DNA of 37,390 nt, from contig CALVNA010000005.1 in assembly GCA_944349535.1 (NCBI GenBank), forward strand, positions 1-37,390. The letters are read 5' to 3'. Positions within the stretch are counted from its first letter, which is position 1. Every line of letters begins with the position of its first letter. The stretch is from an uncultured Clostridia bacterium (GTDB lineage: Bacteria > Bacillota > Clostridia > Christensenellales > UBA1242). The notes beneath the pieces are model-generated. The model did not search any database. It saw only the letters and a list, made by a program, of their open reading frames with translations, and had not been told where the DNA came from. The position numbers and the translations under genes were made by a program. Of this stretch, positions 7,451 to 15,670 are shown in pieces.

Positions 7451-8424
7451 TGGAGTTTAAAATATACATTTTTTCCGATAATGTTTTAAGCGGCCTTACA
7501 AAGTTTGATTTGACAAAATTAAACTTGCTTTTTGCTCGAAACTTATGCAACATCTGCCATTTTGAAATTTTGCCGCTTGCAAAACAAAAAGAATTGCTTT
7601 TTGAAGACAGCAGCATCGTTTTTTCAGAAAATGAAAATTTGGATAATATTATAATTGATCACTATTCTTCGCTTGGGTCAGAGAAAGATATTATTGCTCA
7701 GCAAGTTGTTGTGTTTAAAAAACAAGAACAAAAAATTGTTTTTATTCCACTTGAAAGCGATTTGTCGATTTTATCTCAAATTCTCGGAAATGATGCCGTA
7801 TGTCAATTTCACCTTTTTGGCTTAAACAAAAACAGCGTTATTCAAAAGCTTGAGCAACTCAAAAGCGAAGTTGCTGATTTAAAATACAAAGTTATTGAAA
7901 ACAATATTTTATGCGATGTATATCTTTCTTATCACGGACAAGGAGATATGATTGATGATAATCAAGTCAAAATTGCAACAGCATTCAAAAGCTATATGTT
8001 CAGCGAAAATGAATTGAACCTTGAAAAAATCATTTATCAACTGCTAAAAATGAAAAATTTGTCAATGTCAATTTGTGAAAATGTTACCAAAGGCAAAATA
8101 ATTTCATCTCTTCTTGAAAATGCAGACTTTTCTGATATTTTAAAACTTGCACAAATCAAGTTTTTTGAAAATGCTGACAACGAGGAATTACACAAGGAAA
8201 CTGAAAATATTTTACAGAGCTCAAATTGTGATTTAGCTGTGGTAACAAGTGGCAGCATTGAAGGAGATAGTTTGCATTTTGTTTTCACAATCGCTGACAA
8301 AAAAGAAATTCATTTTTATAAGTGCAATTTTACTGGCAAACTTGACCAATCAATTGAAATGGCAAAGAACACTTGCCTTTATCATTTAGTTAAAAAATTA
8401 CGCCAAAATGATTTTGCTTTTTGA
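7450..8424 (+). CDS. Highly diverged CinA-like protein between pgsA and recA
   Basis: 324 residues, clearly shorter than ordinary CinA (about 410). Normal CinA has an N-terminal MoCF domain and a C-terminal nicotinamide-nucleotide amidase. Residues 119-137 (QFHLFGLNKNSVIQKLEQLK) match the CinA linker LFGIGES-type segment. Residues 203-215 (NLSMSICENVTKG) align with the amidase motif LATAESCTGG, but the catalytic Ser is replaced (ENVTKG). Residues 260-318 follow the family's AVTGIAGP...VG.V.IA pattern, but VTSGSIEG has lost the glycines. The N-terminal third is not recognisable as MoCF and is probably reduced. The start is GTG with GAGGAG (7439-7444) upstream, overlapping the pgsA stop by 1 nt. 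Homology is inferred from residual pattern plus synteny; enzymatic activity looks lost. The coding frame itself is intact. Confidence 0.65.
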   Translation: MEFKIYIFSDNVLSGLTKFDLTKLNLLFARNLCNICHFEILPLAKQKELLFEDSSIVFSENENLDNIIIDHYSSLGSEKDIIAQQVVVFKKQEQKIVFIPLESDLSILSQILGNDAVCQFHLFGLNKNSVIQKLEQLKSEVADLKYKVIENNILCDVYLSYHGQGDMIDDNQVKIATAFKSYMFSENELNLEKIIYQLLKMKNLSMSICENVTKGKIISSLLENADFSDILKLAQIKFFENADNEELHKETENILQSSNCDLAVVTSGSIEGDSLHFVFTIADKKEIHFYKCNFTGKLDQSIEMAKNTCLYHLVKKLRQNDFAF

Positions 8425-8449
8425 CGATTTCGTGATAAAATATTATAGA
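8421..8449 (+). promoter_or_regulatory. Putative recA promoter
   Basis: TTGACG (8421-8426), 17-nt spacer, TATAGA (8444-8449). It overlaps the end of the CinA-like gene and gives recA its own start point in addition to read-through. I see no GAAC-N4-GTTC type LexA box around it, so SOS control is not evident. Confidence 0.5.
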
Positions 8450-8468
8450 AAAAACTAAAGGGGAATAT

Positions 8469-9476
8469 ATGGAAAAGAAAGATATAAAAAAAGACGCAAA
8501 AAAAGAAGCTTTAGAGCAGGCTCTCTTGCAGATTGAAAAACAATATGGGAAAGGCTCAATCATGAAGCTTGGCGAGCGTGTGCATGAAAAAATTGATGTC
8601 ATTCCAACAGGATGTTTGGTGCTTGATATTGCTCTTGGCATTGGTGGCATTCCAAGGGGAAGAGTGATTGAAATTTATGGACCTGAATCTTCTGGTAAAA
8701 CAACTGTGTCTCTTCATATAATTGCTGAAACTCAAAAACTTGGCGGAACAGCAGCTTTTATTGATGCTGAACATGCTCTTGACCCAACTTATGCAGAAAA
8801 ATTGGGCGTAAATCTTGATGACTTGCTTGTTTCTCAGCCAGATAACGGTGAGCAAGCACTCAACATCTGTGAAACTCTTGTAAAATCTGGTTCAGTTGAT
8901 ATTGTGGTTGTTGACTCTGTTGCAGCCCTTACTCCAAAAGCTGAAATAGATGGCGAGATGGGTGATTCTCATGTGGGGTTGCAGGCAAGAATGATGAGTC
9001 AAGCACTTCGAAAACTTACAGGGGTCATCAACAAAAGCAACACAACAGTCATTTTTATCAACCAGCTTCGTGAAAAAGTTGGTGTTATGTTTGGCTCGCC
9101 TGAAACAACAACTGGCGGAAAAGCTCTCAAGTTTTATGCAAGCATTCGTCTGGATGTTCGCAGAAAAGATACCATCAAAGATGGGGCAAACATTATCGGA
9201 AACAGAACTGTTGTTAAGGTTGTAAAGAATAAACTTGCACCACCATTCAAAACTGCTGAATTTGATATTGTTTATGGCAAAGGCATTTCTCAGTCAGGTT
9301 GCGTGGTTGATCTTGCACTCAATGCAGACATTATTCAAAAGTCAGGTTCTTGGTTTTCATATAACGATGAGAAAATTGGACAAGGCAAAGAAAATGTTAA
9401 GCAATTTTTGGAAGAACATCAAGACATTTACGACGAAATCACTCAAAAAGTTAAAGAAAAATATGAAATTGCATAA
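8469..9476 (+). CDS. recA: Recombinase RecA
   Basis: 335 residues, normal length for RecA. It polymerises on single-stranded DNA, catalyses homologous pairing and triggers the SOS response. Walker A GPESSGKT is at 71-78, followed by the characteristic [41 protein letters not shown] segment, the [14 protein letters not shown] loop region and the [22 protein letters not shown] motif. The C-terminal acidic tail is short. AAAGGGGA lies just before the ATG. A terminator overlaps its stop codon, so recA ends the ftsK-recA cluster. In many Firmicutes rny follows recA; here an inverted PBP gene does. Confidence 0.98.
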   Translation: MEKKDIKKDAKKEALEQALLQIEKQYGKGSIMKLGERVHEKIDVIPTGCLVLDIALGIGGIPRGRVIEIYGPESSGKTTVSLHIIAETQKLGGTAAFIDAEHALDPTYAEKLGVNLDDLLVSQPDNGEQALNICETLVKSGSVDIVVVDSVAALTPKAEIDGEMGDSHVGLQARMMSQALRKLTGVINKSNTTVIFINQLREKVGVMFGSPETTTGGKALKFYASIRLDVRRKDTIKDGANIIGNRTVVKVVKNKLAPPFKTAEFDIVYGKGISQSGCVVDLALNADIIQKSGSWFSYNDEKIGQGKENVKQFLEEHQDIYDEITQKVKEKYEIA

Positions 9477-9501
9477 AAGCAGGCATTGCACCTGCTTTTT
9501 T
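9475..9501. terminator. Bidirectional terminator between recA and the convergent PBP gene
   Basis: Stem AAAAGCAGG / CCTGCTTTT with a 7-nt loop. A-rich and T-rich flanks on both sides let it work in both directions. It overlaps the recA stop codon and touches the PBP stop codon at 9500-9502. Confidence 0.85.
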
Positions 9502-11725
9502 AAATATACCAGCGTTTGTTGTTTTGTGGCTGGGCTTTAGTTTTCACAAAAACAATTTCTTTTTCTTCTTCAATCTCTGGATATAAAGTGTAAAACCACT
9601 TGATTTTCAATGTTTTTCTGTTTTTTTCTATTGGTAGACTTAACTTTTGTTCACCATTCTTGTTTGAAATTTCACTTTTCAAAACATTTCCATCATAGAT
9701 TTGATAAGTCATATATTCGTTTGCGCTAAAAACTAGCACGGCTTGGTCGTTTTCCACTTTGCTTTTTATGATTGGAGAAGGCGCTTCAGCAAATTTTTTT
9801 GAGATATTTTTTGGCAAATTAAAAAGTGAAAAAAGCTCGTCTTTTGTGTATCTTTCTGGGATAAAATTGTTTGCCAGCACTATGCGATGGTTTTCTTCAA
9901 GTTCAGTGGTGTCAATTTTCCGTTCGACGATTGAAGAAGGTCTTTCAAAATCTTCTGTCGTTTTATTTTTTTCAAAAAAATCTTTGACAATTTCGGTTGG
10001 TTGATTGCCGCCTGTATAGTCGATGGCTGTGTTGTCAAGATTCCCAAGCCAAACTCCACAAGTTAGTTCTGGTGAATAAGAAATGTTCCAGGCGTCGAGA
10101 TTTTGCTTTGAATTTGATTTGCCAACCGTGCCGGTCTTGCTTGCAAGAGGCATCTGCAGTGCTGCCAATTTTTTTCCTGTTCCGCTTTGAGTGCAAGTTT
10201 TGAGCATATCAGTCAAAAGATAGCAGCTGTCTTCTCGTAAAACTTGTTTCTCTTCAGGTGAGTGTGTGTAAACAATTTTGCCGTTTTTGTCAGCAATAAA
10301 AGAAATGAATTTTGGCGGTGCATAGATGCCATTATTGGCAAAAGCAGTGTATGCTCCAGCAAGCTGAGAAATATTCACACCATAAGTCATGCCGCCGAGA
10401 GCAAGACAGTACCCCTCATCTTTTTCATCAAATTCGATATCGAGTTCTTGAGCATATTTTTTTGCTTTGTCAATTCCAACATAACTTAAAATCTTAACAG
10501 CTGGAATATTATATGACTTTGACAAACTTTCTCTTGCTGAAACATAACCATGATAGGTGTTTCCAACATTTTTTGGTGAAAAGCCTGCTATATCTGTTTT
10601 TTCATCCAAAAGATGTGTGCATGGATAAATAATATCTTCATTCAAAGCTGGTGCATAAACCAAAATTGGCTTTATGCAAGAGCCTGGTTGCCTTTTGCAC
10701 TCCAAAATTTTATAGTTTCCGTTGCCATTATATGCAACAACGCTATGCTTTTTATTGTCAATCACAATACCTGCATAGTTTGATGATGGACTGCTTTTTA
10801 AAATAGCTTTCTCAAGGTCGGTTTGCAGTTTTTCATTTTGATATGTGTAAATTTTATAGCCTTGCAGTGCTATTTGCTGAGCTGGCAGATGCAGCAGCTT
10901 TTCCGCTTCATCAATTGCTGCTTGGCTGTATGAGTTCAGCTTATTTCTGTGTTTGCTGGTTATCATGAGTCCTAATTCTTGATTTTTTGCGTGTAATGCC
11001 TCTTCTGATGAAATATTTCCGTCCTTTTCCATTTCGCTTAGCACCAAATTTCTTCTTTCAAGTGCTTTTTCTGGGTTTTTTATAGGGGAATACTTTGACG
11101 GTGATTTGATCAACCCTGCAAGCAGAGCCGACTGCTGAAGATTAAGCTCGCTCGCAGGGCATGAGAAATAATACTGAGCAGCATTTTCAATGCCATAGCA
11201 GTTGTTGCCAAAATAGATGATGTTTAGGTATTGCTGCAAAATTTCGTCTTTCGAAAATTGTTTTTCAAGTTTTTTGCTGAGAGCAATTTCAGTGATTTTT
11301 CTTTCAAAAGTTTTATCACTTGTCAAATGACTGTTTTTGATCAGTTGCTGCGTGATGGTAGAAGCGCCTTCCTTAAATTTTCCAGCTTTCAAATTGTTTA
11401 TCATTGCTTTGACAATTCGCTTGTAATTTACTCCATGATGCTGATAGAAGTTTTTGTCTTCAATTGAAATGAAAGCGTTGATAGTGTCAGGTGAAAGAGT
11501 GGAAATCTCTGCATGATGCTGGCTGACAGCATTGTCTTCTTTTATCAATTTGTTGTCGTTATCAAAGATTTCAATGGTGGTGAAAGGTGCTGCAAGTTTT
11601 GCATTATCAAGCGAAATTTTGCTTGCGTTTGTATAGATTGAACCTATATAAAAAGACAGGGCAATTATTCCTGCCAAAAATAATATTGTTAGAGTAATAA
11701 AAAACCATTTTAAAAATTTTTTCAT
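9500..11725 (-). CDS. Class A penicillin-binding protein (PBP1-type, bifunctional)
   Basis: 741 residues. It polymerises glycan strands and cross-links peptides on the outer membrane face. A short cytoplasmic tail and one membrane helix (about 7-28) come first. The glycosyltransferase domain (about 55-235) shows ISIEDKNFYQHHGV with the catalytic Glu at 89, then EGASTITQQLIKN. The transpeptidase domain has all three motifs: SCIK with Ser349 and Lys352, SYN at 404-406, and KTG at 530-532. A C-terminal extension follows the KTG region by about 200 residues. The start lies next to AAAAAGG, which directly abuts the ATG and is too close for an ideal ribosome binding site; no better start is visible. 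It is transcribed toward recA and divergently from miaB. Confidence 0.95.
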   Translation of the reverse strand: MKKFLKWFFITLTILFLAGIIALSFYIGSIYTNASKISLDNAKLAAPFTTIEIFDNDNKLIKEDNAVSQHHAEISTLSPDTINAFISIEDKNFYQHHGVNYKRIVKAMINNLKAGKFKEGASTITQQLIKNSHLTSDKTFERKITEIALSKKLEKQFSKDEILQQYLNIIYFGNNCYGIENAAQYYFSCPASELNLQQSALLAGLIKSPSKYSPIKNPEKALERRNLVLSEMEKDGNISSEEALHAKNQELGLMITSKHRNKLNSYSQAAIDEAEKLLHLPAQQIALQGYKIYTYQNEKLQTDLEKAILKSSPSSNYAGIVIDNKKHSVVAYNGNGNYKILECKRQPGSCIKPILVYAPALNEDIIYPCTHLLDEKTDIAGFSPKNVGNTYHGYVSARESLSKSYNIPAVKILSYVGIDKAKKYAQELDIEFDEKDEGYCLALGGMTYGVNISQLAGAYTAFANNGIYAPPKFISFIADKNGKIVYTHSPEEKQVLREDSCYLLTDMLKTCTQSGTGKKLAALQMPLASKTGTVGKSNSKQNLDAWNISYSPELTCGVWLGNLDNTAIDYTGGNQPTEIVKDFFEKNKTTEDFERPSSIVERKIDTTELEENHRIVLANNFIPERYTKDELFSLFNLPKNISKKFAEAPSPIIKSKVENDQAVLVFSANEYMTYQIYDGNVLKSEISNKNGEQKLSLPIEKNRKTLKIKWFYTLYPEIEEEKEIVFVKTKAQPQNNKRWYI

Positions 11726-11778
11726 CCTTTTTATTATGCCGCCTATTTAAAAAAATATTTGCCAAGATTATTTTTTAT

Positions 11779-11807
11779 TTGAAAAATTATGTAATGTATT
11801 GTATAAT
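11779..11807 (+). promoter_or_regulatory. Strong promoter of the miaB-mutS-mutL-miaA operon
   Basis: TTGAAA (11779-11784), 17-nt spacer, TATAAT (11802-11807). The transcript should start near 11814, leaving a leader of about 125 nt before miaB. That leader holds small inverted repeats (11827-11859 and 11889-11901). Confidence 0.75.
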
Positions 11808-11939
11808 AAAAATGTAGTATGTGATGGGTGATCTTACACTATTTTTTGTTGCAATCACCATAGCATTAAAAGAGCGAATTTTCAAGCAGGCAATATTTGC
11901 CACTTTGCTTTGTTTATTATTCTAAAGAAAGGATTGATT

Positions 11940-13064
11940 ATGAAATACTTTATTGTTACTTATGGCTGCCAAATGAATGTGCACGAGTCTGAAAAAATTG
12001 CAGGAATTTTGGAAAAACTTGGCTATACACTCGCTGACAAAAGAGAAGAAGCTGACATTATTGTTTTCAACACTTGTGCAATTCGAGAAGGGGCAGAAGA
12101 AAGAGTTTTTGGCAATGTGGGGAACCTTAAAAAGCTCAAAAAAACAAAAAAAGACTTAATAATTGTTTTGTGTGGCTGCATGACTCAAAAAGAAGCAACA
12201 GCTCAAAAAATGCTTCGGACATTTCCTTTTGTTGACATTGTGATTGGCACCTTCAATTTGCCAAAACTTGCTGATTATATCGCAGCTGTGAAAAAAGGCA
12301 GACAACTTGAGATTTGGCAAGAAGGCGAGATTGATGAAGTGCTGCCTTACAAGCGCACCAGCGGCGACAATGCTTGGGTCAATATTATGCATGGCTGCAA
12401 CAATTTTTGCACCTATTGCATTGTGCCTTATGTAAGAGGTCGAGAAAAATCTCGAGAAGAACAAAACATATTGAATGAAATAAAAGGTATTCTTGCTGAA
12501 AAGAAATACAAAAAAATCACTTTGCTTGGGCAAAATGTGAATTCTTATGGAAAAGATTTGAAAAAGCCAGTTTCTTTTGCAAAATTATTAAAAGATATTT
12601 GCGCATTGGATGGAGATTTTACTCTTTCTTTTATGACTTCACATCCAAAAGATTTGACAGATGAAGTCATTGATGTGATTGCCAGCGAAAAGAAAATCGA
12701 AAAATATATTCATCTGCCAGCACAAAGCGGGAACAATAGAATTTTGGCTCTTATGAACAGAAAATACACTCGTGAAAAATATTTGAGCATCATTGAAAAG
12801 ATAAGGGCAAAAATTCCAAATTGTCGCATTACTTCTGACTTTATCGTTGGCTTCCCAAGCGAAACAGAAGATGAGTTTAAAGACACTTTATCACTTATCA
12901 AACAAGTGCAGTTTGACAGCATTTTTGCTTTCATGTATTCGCCAAGAGAGGGCACAGTTGCCAGCAAAATGGAAAATCAAATACCTCAAAGTGTGAAAAA
13001 TGAGCGTGTAAACAAACTGTTAAATGAAGAAAAAAGAATTCAGAAGGAGACGGGCAAAAGATGA
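11940..13064 (+). CDS. miaB: tRNA methylthiotransferase MiaB lacking the TRAM domain
   Basis: 374 residues. A radical-SAM enzyme converting i6A37 to ms2i6A37 in tRNAs reading UNN codons, acting after MiaA, encoded in the same operon. The N-terminal motifs TYGCQMNVHESE and FNTCAIREGAEERVFGN and the radical-SAM cluster GCNNFCTYC (cysteines 153, 157 and 160) are complete. The protein stops just after the radical-SAM core (NERVNKLLNEEKRIQKETG). Usual MiaB is about 430-510 residues because a C-terminal tRNA-binding TRAM domain follows. The ATG at 11940 has AAAGAAAGGA before it; an in-frame upstream TTG at 11910 lacks a site. Its TGA overlaps the mutS ATG, so no TRAM remnant is left between the genes. 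Confidence 0.93.
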   Translation: MKYFIVTYGCQMNVHESEKIAGILEKLGYTLADKREEADIIVFNTCAIREGAEERVFGNVGNLKKLKKTKKDLIIVLCGCMTQKEATAQKMLRTFPFVDIVIGTFNLPKLADYIAAVKKGRQLEIWQEGEIDEVLPYKRTSGDNAWVNIMHGCNNFCTYCIVPYVRGREKSREEQNILNEIKGILAEKKYKKITLLGQNVNSYGKDLKKPVSFAKLLKDICALDGDFTLSFMTSHPKDLTDEVIDVIASEKKIEKYIHLPAQSGNNRILALMNRKYTREKYLSIIEKIRAKIPNCRITSDFIVGFPSETEDEFKDTLSLIKQVQFDSIFAFMYSPREGTVASKMENQIPQSVKNERVNKLLNEEKRIQKETGKR

Positions 13065-15670
13065 AAAAAGAAGAATTATCGCCTGCAATGAAACAATATT
13101 TGCTCACAAAAGAGCAATATAAAGATTGCATTTTGTTTTATCGAATGGGCGATTTTTATGAAATGTTTTATGAAGATGCCATCACAGCATCAAAAGAGCT
13201 TGATCTTATTTTGACAGGCAAACAATGCGGTTTGTCAGAAAAGGCTCCGATGTGTGGCATTCCTTATCATGCAGCTCAAAATTATATTGCAAGATTGATT
13301 GCAAAAGGCTATAAAGTTGCAATCTGCGAGCAAACTTCAACTCCGCAGAAAGGGGTTAAAGTGCTTGAGCGTGATGTTGTGAGAGTGATCACTCCTGGCA
13401 CAATTGTTGAAGATGAAATGCTTGAAGGCGGAAAAAACAACTATCTTATGACAGTTTTTAAAGGTTATGACAAACTTGGAGTTTGTTATGTTGACATCTC
13501 AACAGGTGAATTTTATGTTGTGCCTTGCGGACAAGATTTTATTCGAGAACTTGCTGATGTGATTGCAAGAGTGATGCCGTCAGAAATCATTTGTAATGAA
13601 AGTGGCGGAGAAGAGCTTGCCAAAATCAAACAGTCAAGAAGCAACCTTGTTCCAAAATTCTATCCATATTATGAATGGGCTTTTTCAAAAAGCAGAGCCG
13701 AACAAAATCTTGAAAATCAATTTGGCTTAAATTATCAGTCAGTTTTTGAGCTTAAAGGTCAAAATGAACTTATTGCTGCAGCTGGAGCAACAATTGAATA
13801 TTTGAAGGAAACACAAAAAAGAACACTCAAAAGCATCAACAAAATCAGGCTTCTTTCAAACAATAAATTCTTGACAGTTGACTCAAATTCTCGCAGAAAT
13901 CTTGAAATCACAGAAAATATGCGAGATAGAAACAAAACTGGCTCGCTTTTGTGGGTTCTTGACAAGTCAAAGACATCAATGGGCAGTCGAAAACTTCGCA
14001 ATATGCTGGACTGTCCACTGCAGGATGAAAAAGAAATCAATTCAAGGCTGAATGCTGTTGATGAACTTTGCAAAAAACTTATTGTCAGAGACAATTTAAG
14101 TCAAACTCTTTCAGCCGTCAACGATATTGAAAGAATTTCTGGCAGAATTGGGTATAACACAGTTTCACCTAAAGAACTTCTTGGCTTGAAAACAACACTA
14201 AAACAAATTCCAAAAATCAAAGACATTTTGTCGTCCTGTCAAAGCAAAAAACTCAGTGTGTGCAACGAAAATTTAGTTGAAATGACAGAACTTACCAAAC
14301 TACTTGAAAATGCGATTGATGAAGAAGCAACCGCATCGACAAAAGATGGTGGCTATATCAAAGCAGGTTTCAACGAACAGCTTGACAAATTGCGAGATGC
14401 CAAAAATTCAGCAACACAATGGGTGAAAGATCTTGAAGCAAAAGAGATTGAAGAGACGGGGATTCGCACTTTGAAAATCGGTTATAATCGCGTGGTTGGT
14501 TATTATATTGAAGTCAGCAAGAAAGATGCTGAGAATGTTCCGTTAAGATATAAAAGGCGACAAACGATTGCAAACAATGAAAGATTTATAACTCCTGATC
14601 TTAAAGAAATCGAAGATGTTGTTTTGCATTCTGAAGAAAATGCAGTCAAACTTGAAAATGAGATCTTTACCAAGCTAAAGGAGTATTTAATAAGCCAAAT
14701 TCCGCTGCTGCAACAGATTTCAGCCAGCATAGCTGAAGTTGATGCTCTTTTGTCGCTTGCACAAGTTGCAGTCAAAAACAATTATTGCAGACCAGTGATC
14801 AACTCAAGCATTTCTCATATAAAAATAGAAGGTGGCAGACATCCAGTTGTTGAGCAGTATCTTAAGAATGGGCAGTTTGTGGCAAATGATACATTCTTAG
14901 ACCAAGATGAAAATCGCATCATGGTTATCACTGGTCCAAACATGGCAGGAAAAAGCACCTATATGCGACAAAATGCCATAATCACTTACATGGCTCATAT
15001 CGGCAGCTTTGTGCCTGCAAGATCGGCTGAAATTTCAATCACAGACCGCATTTTCACAAGGGTTGGTGCAAGTGATGATCTTGCATTCGGTCAAAGCACA
15101 TTTATGGTCGAAATGAGTGAAGTTGCACTTATTTTGGCAAACGCAACTGACAGAAGCTTGATTATTCTGGATGAAATAGGAAGGGGGACATCAACGTTTG
15201 ACGGCCTTAGCATTGCATGGGCAGTGATTGAATATATTGCAAACAACTTCAAAGCAAAAACATTGTTTGCAACACATTATCATGAGCTTACTGAACTTGA
15301 AGGTGTGATAAAAGGCATAAAAAATTATTCAATAGCTGTGAAAGAAATTGATGAACACATCGTATTTTTGCGTAAAATTGTGCGAGGAGGAACAAATCGA
15401 AGCTTTGGCATTGAAGTTGCAACTTTGGCTGGTCTTCCAAAAGATGTTTTGCAAAGAGCAAAAGAAATCTCGAAAAATCTTGAAAGCGTAAATAACAGGC
15501 TGGATTTAAATATATTCAAAGAAAACAAAGAAAAAGCAAACAACAACACAAAGAAGGCTTTGTCAATTCTGGCTGCTCTTAAAGATATTGATATCAACAA
15601 AGTTTCGCCTATGTATGCTTTTGAACTTTTAAATGATTTTATAATCAAAGCAAAGGAGAATGATGAATGA
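13061..15670 (+). CDS. mutS: DNA mismatch repair protein MutS
   Basis: 869 residues, full length. It recognises base mismatches and small loops and recruits MutL. The mismatch-binding Phe-x-Glu motif lies in DCILFYRMGDFYEMFYEDA near the N-terminus (about residues 24-42). The connector, lever and clamp regions follow. The ATPase has Walker A GPNMAGKST at 625-633, the Walker B segment LIILDEIGRGTSTFDG and the ATHYHELTEL switch. The start shares ATGA with miaB and the stop shares ATGA with mutL, so the three are translated from one message. Confidence 0.98.
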   Translation: MKKEELSPAMKQYLLTKEQYKDCILFYRMGDFYEMFYEDAITASKELDLILTGKQCGLSEKAPMCGIPYHAAQNYIARLIAKGYKVAICEQTSTPQKGVKVLERDVVRVITPGTIVEDEMLEGGKNNYLMTVFKGYDKLGVCYVDISTGEFYVVPCGQDFIRELADVIARVMPSEIICNESGGEELAKIKQSRSNLVPKFYPYYEWAFSKSRAEQNLENQFGLNYQSVFELKGQNELIAAAGATIEYLKETQKRTLKSINKIRLLSNNKFLTVDSNSRRNLEITENMRDRNKTGSLLWVLDKSKTSMGSRKLRNMLDCPLQDEKEINSRLNAVDELCKKLIVRDNLSQTLSAVNDIERISGRIGYNTVSPKELLGLKTTLKQIPKIKDILSSCQSKKLSVCNENLVEMTELTKLLENAIDEEATASTKDGGYIKAGFNEQLDKLRDAKNSATQWVKDLEAKEIEETGIRTLKIGYNRVVGYYIEVSKKDAENVPLRYKRRQTIANNERFITPDLKEIEDVVLHSEENAVKLENEIFTKLKEYLISQIPLLQQISASIAEVDALLSLAQVAVKNNYCRPVINSSISHIKIEGGRHPVVEQYLKNGQFVANDTFLDQDENRIMVITGPNMAGKSTYMRQNAIITYMAHIGSFVPARSAEISITDRIFTRVGASDDLAFGQSTFMVEMSEVALILANATDRSLIILDEIGRGTSTFDGLSIAWAVIEYIANNFKAKTLFATHYHELTELEGVIKGIKNYSIAVKEIDEHIVFLRKIVRGGTNRSFGIEVATLAGLPKDVLQRAKEISKNLESVNNRLDLNIFKENKEKANNNTKKALSILAALKDIDINKVSPMYAFELLNDFIIKAKENDE

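Noticed and set aside
8400..8468. LexA/DinR box upstream of recA
   Set aside because: No GAAC-N4-GTTC-like sequence is visible around the promoter.
13065..13200. Frameshift or assembly error as the cause of the short MiaB
   Set aside because: The region after the miaB stop encodes the conserved MutS N-terminus in frame from its own ATG, so there is no hidden TRAM sequence in another frame.
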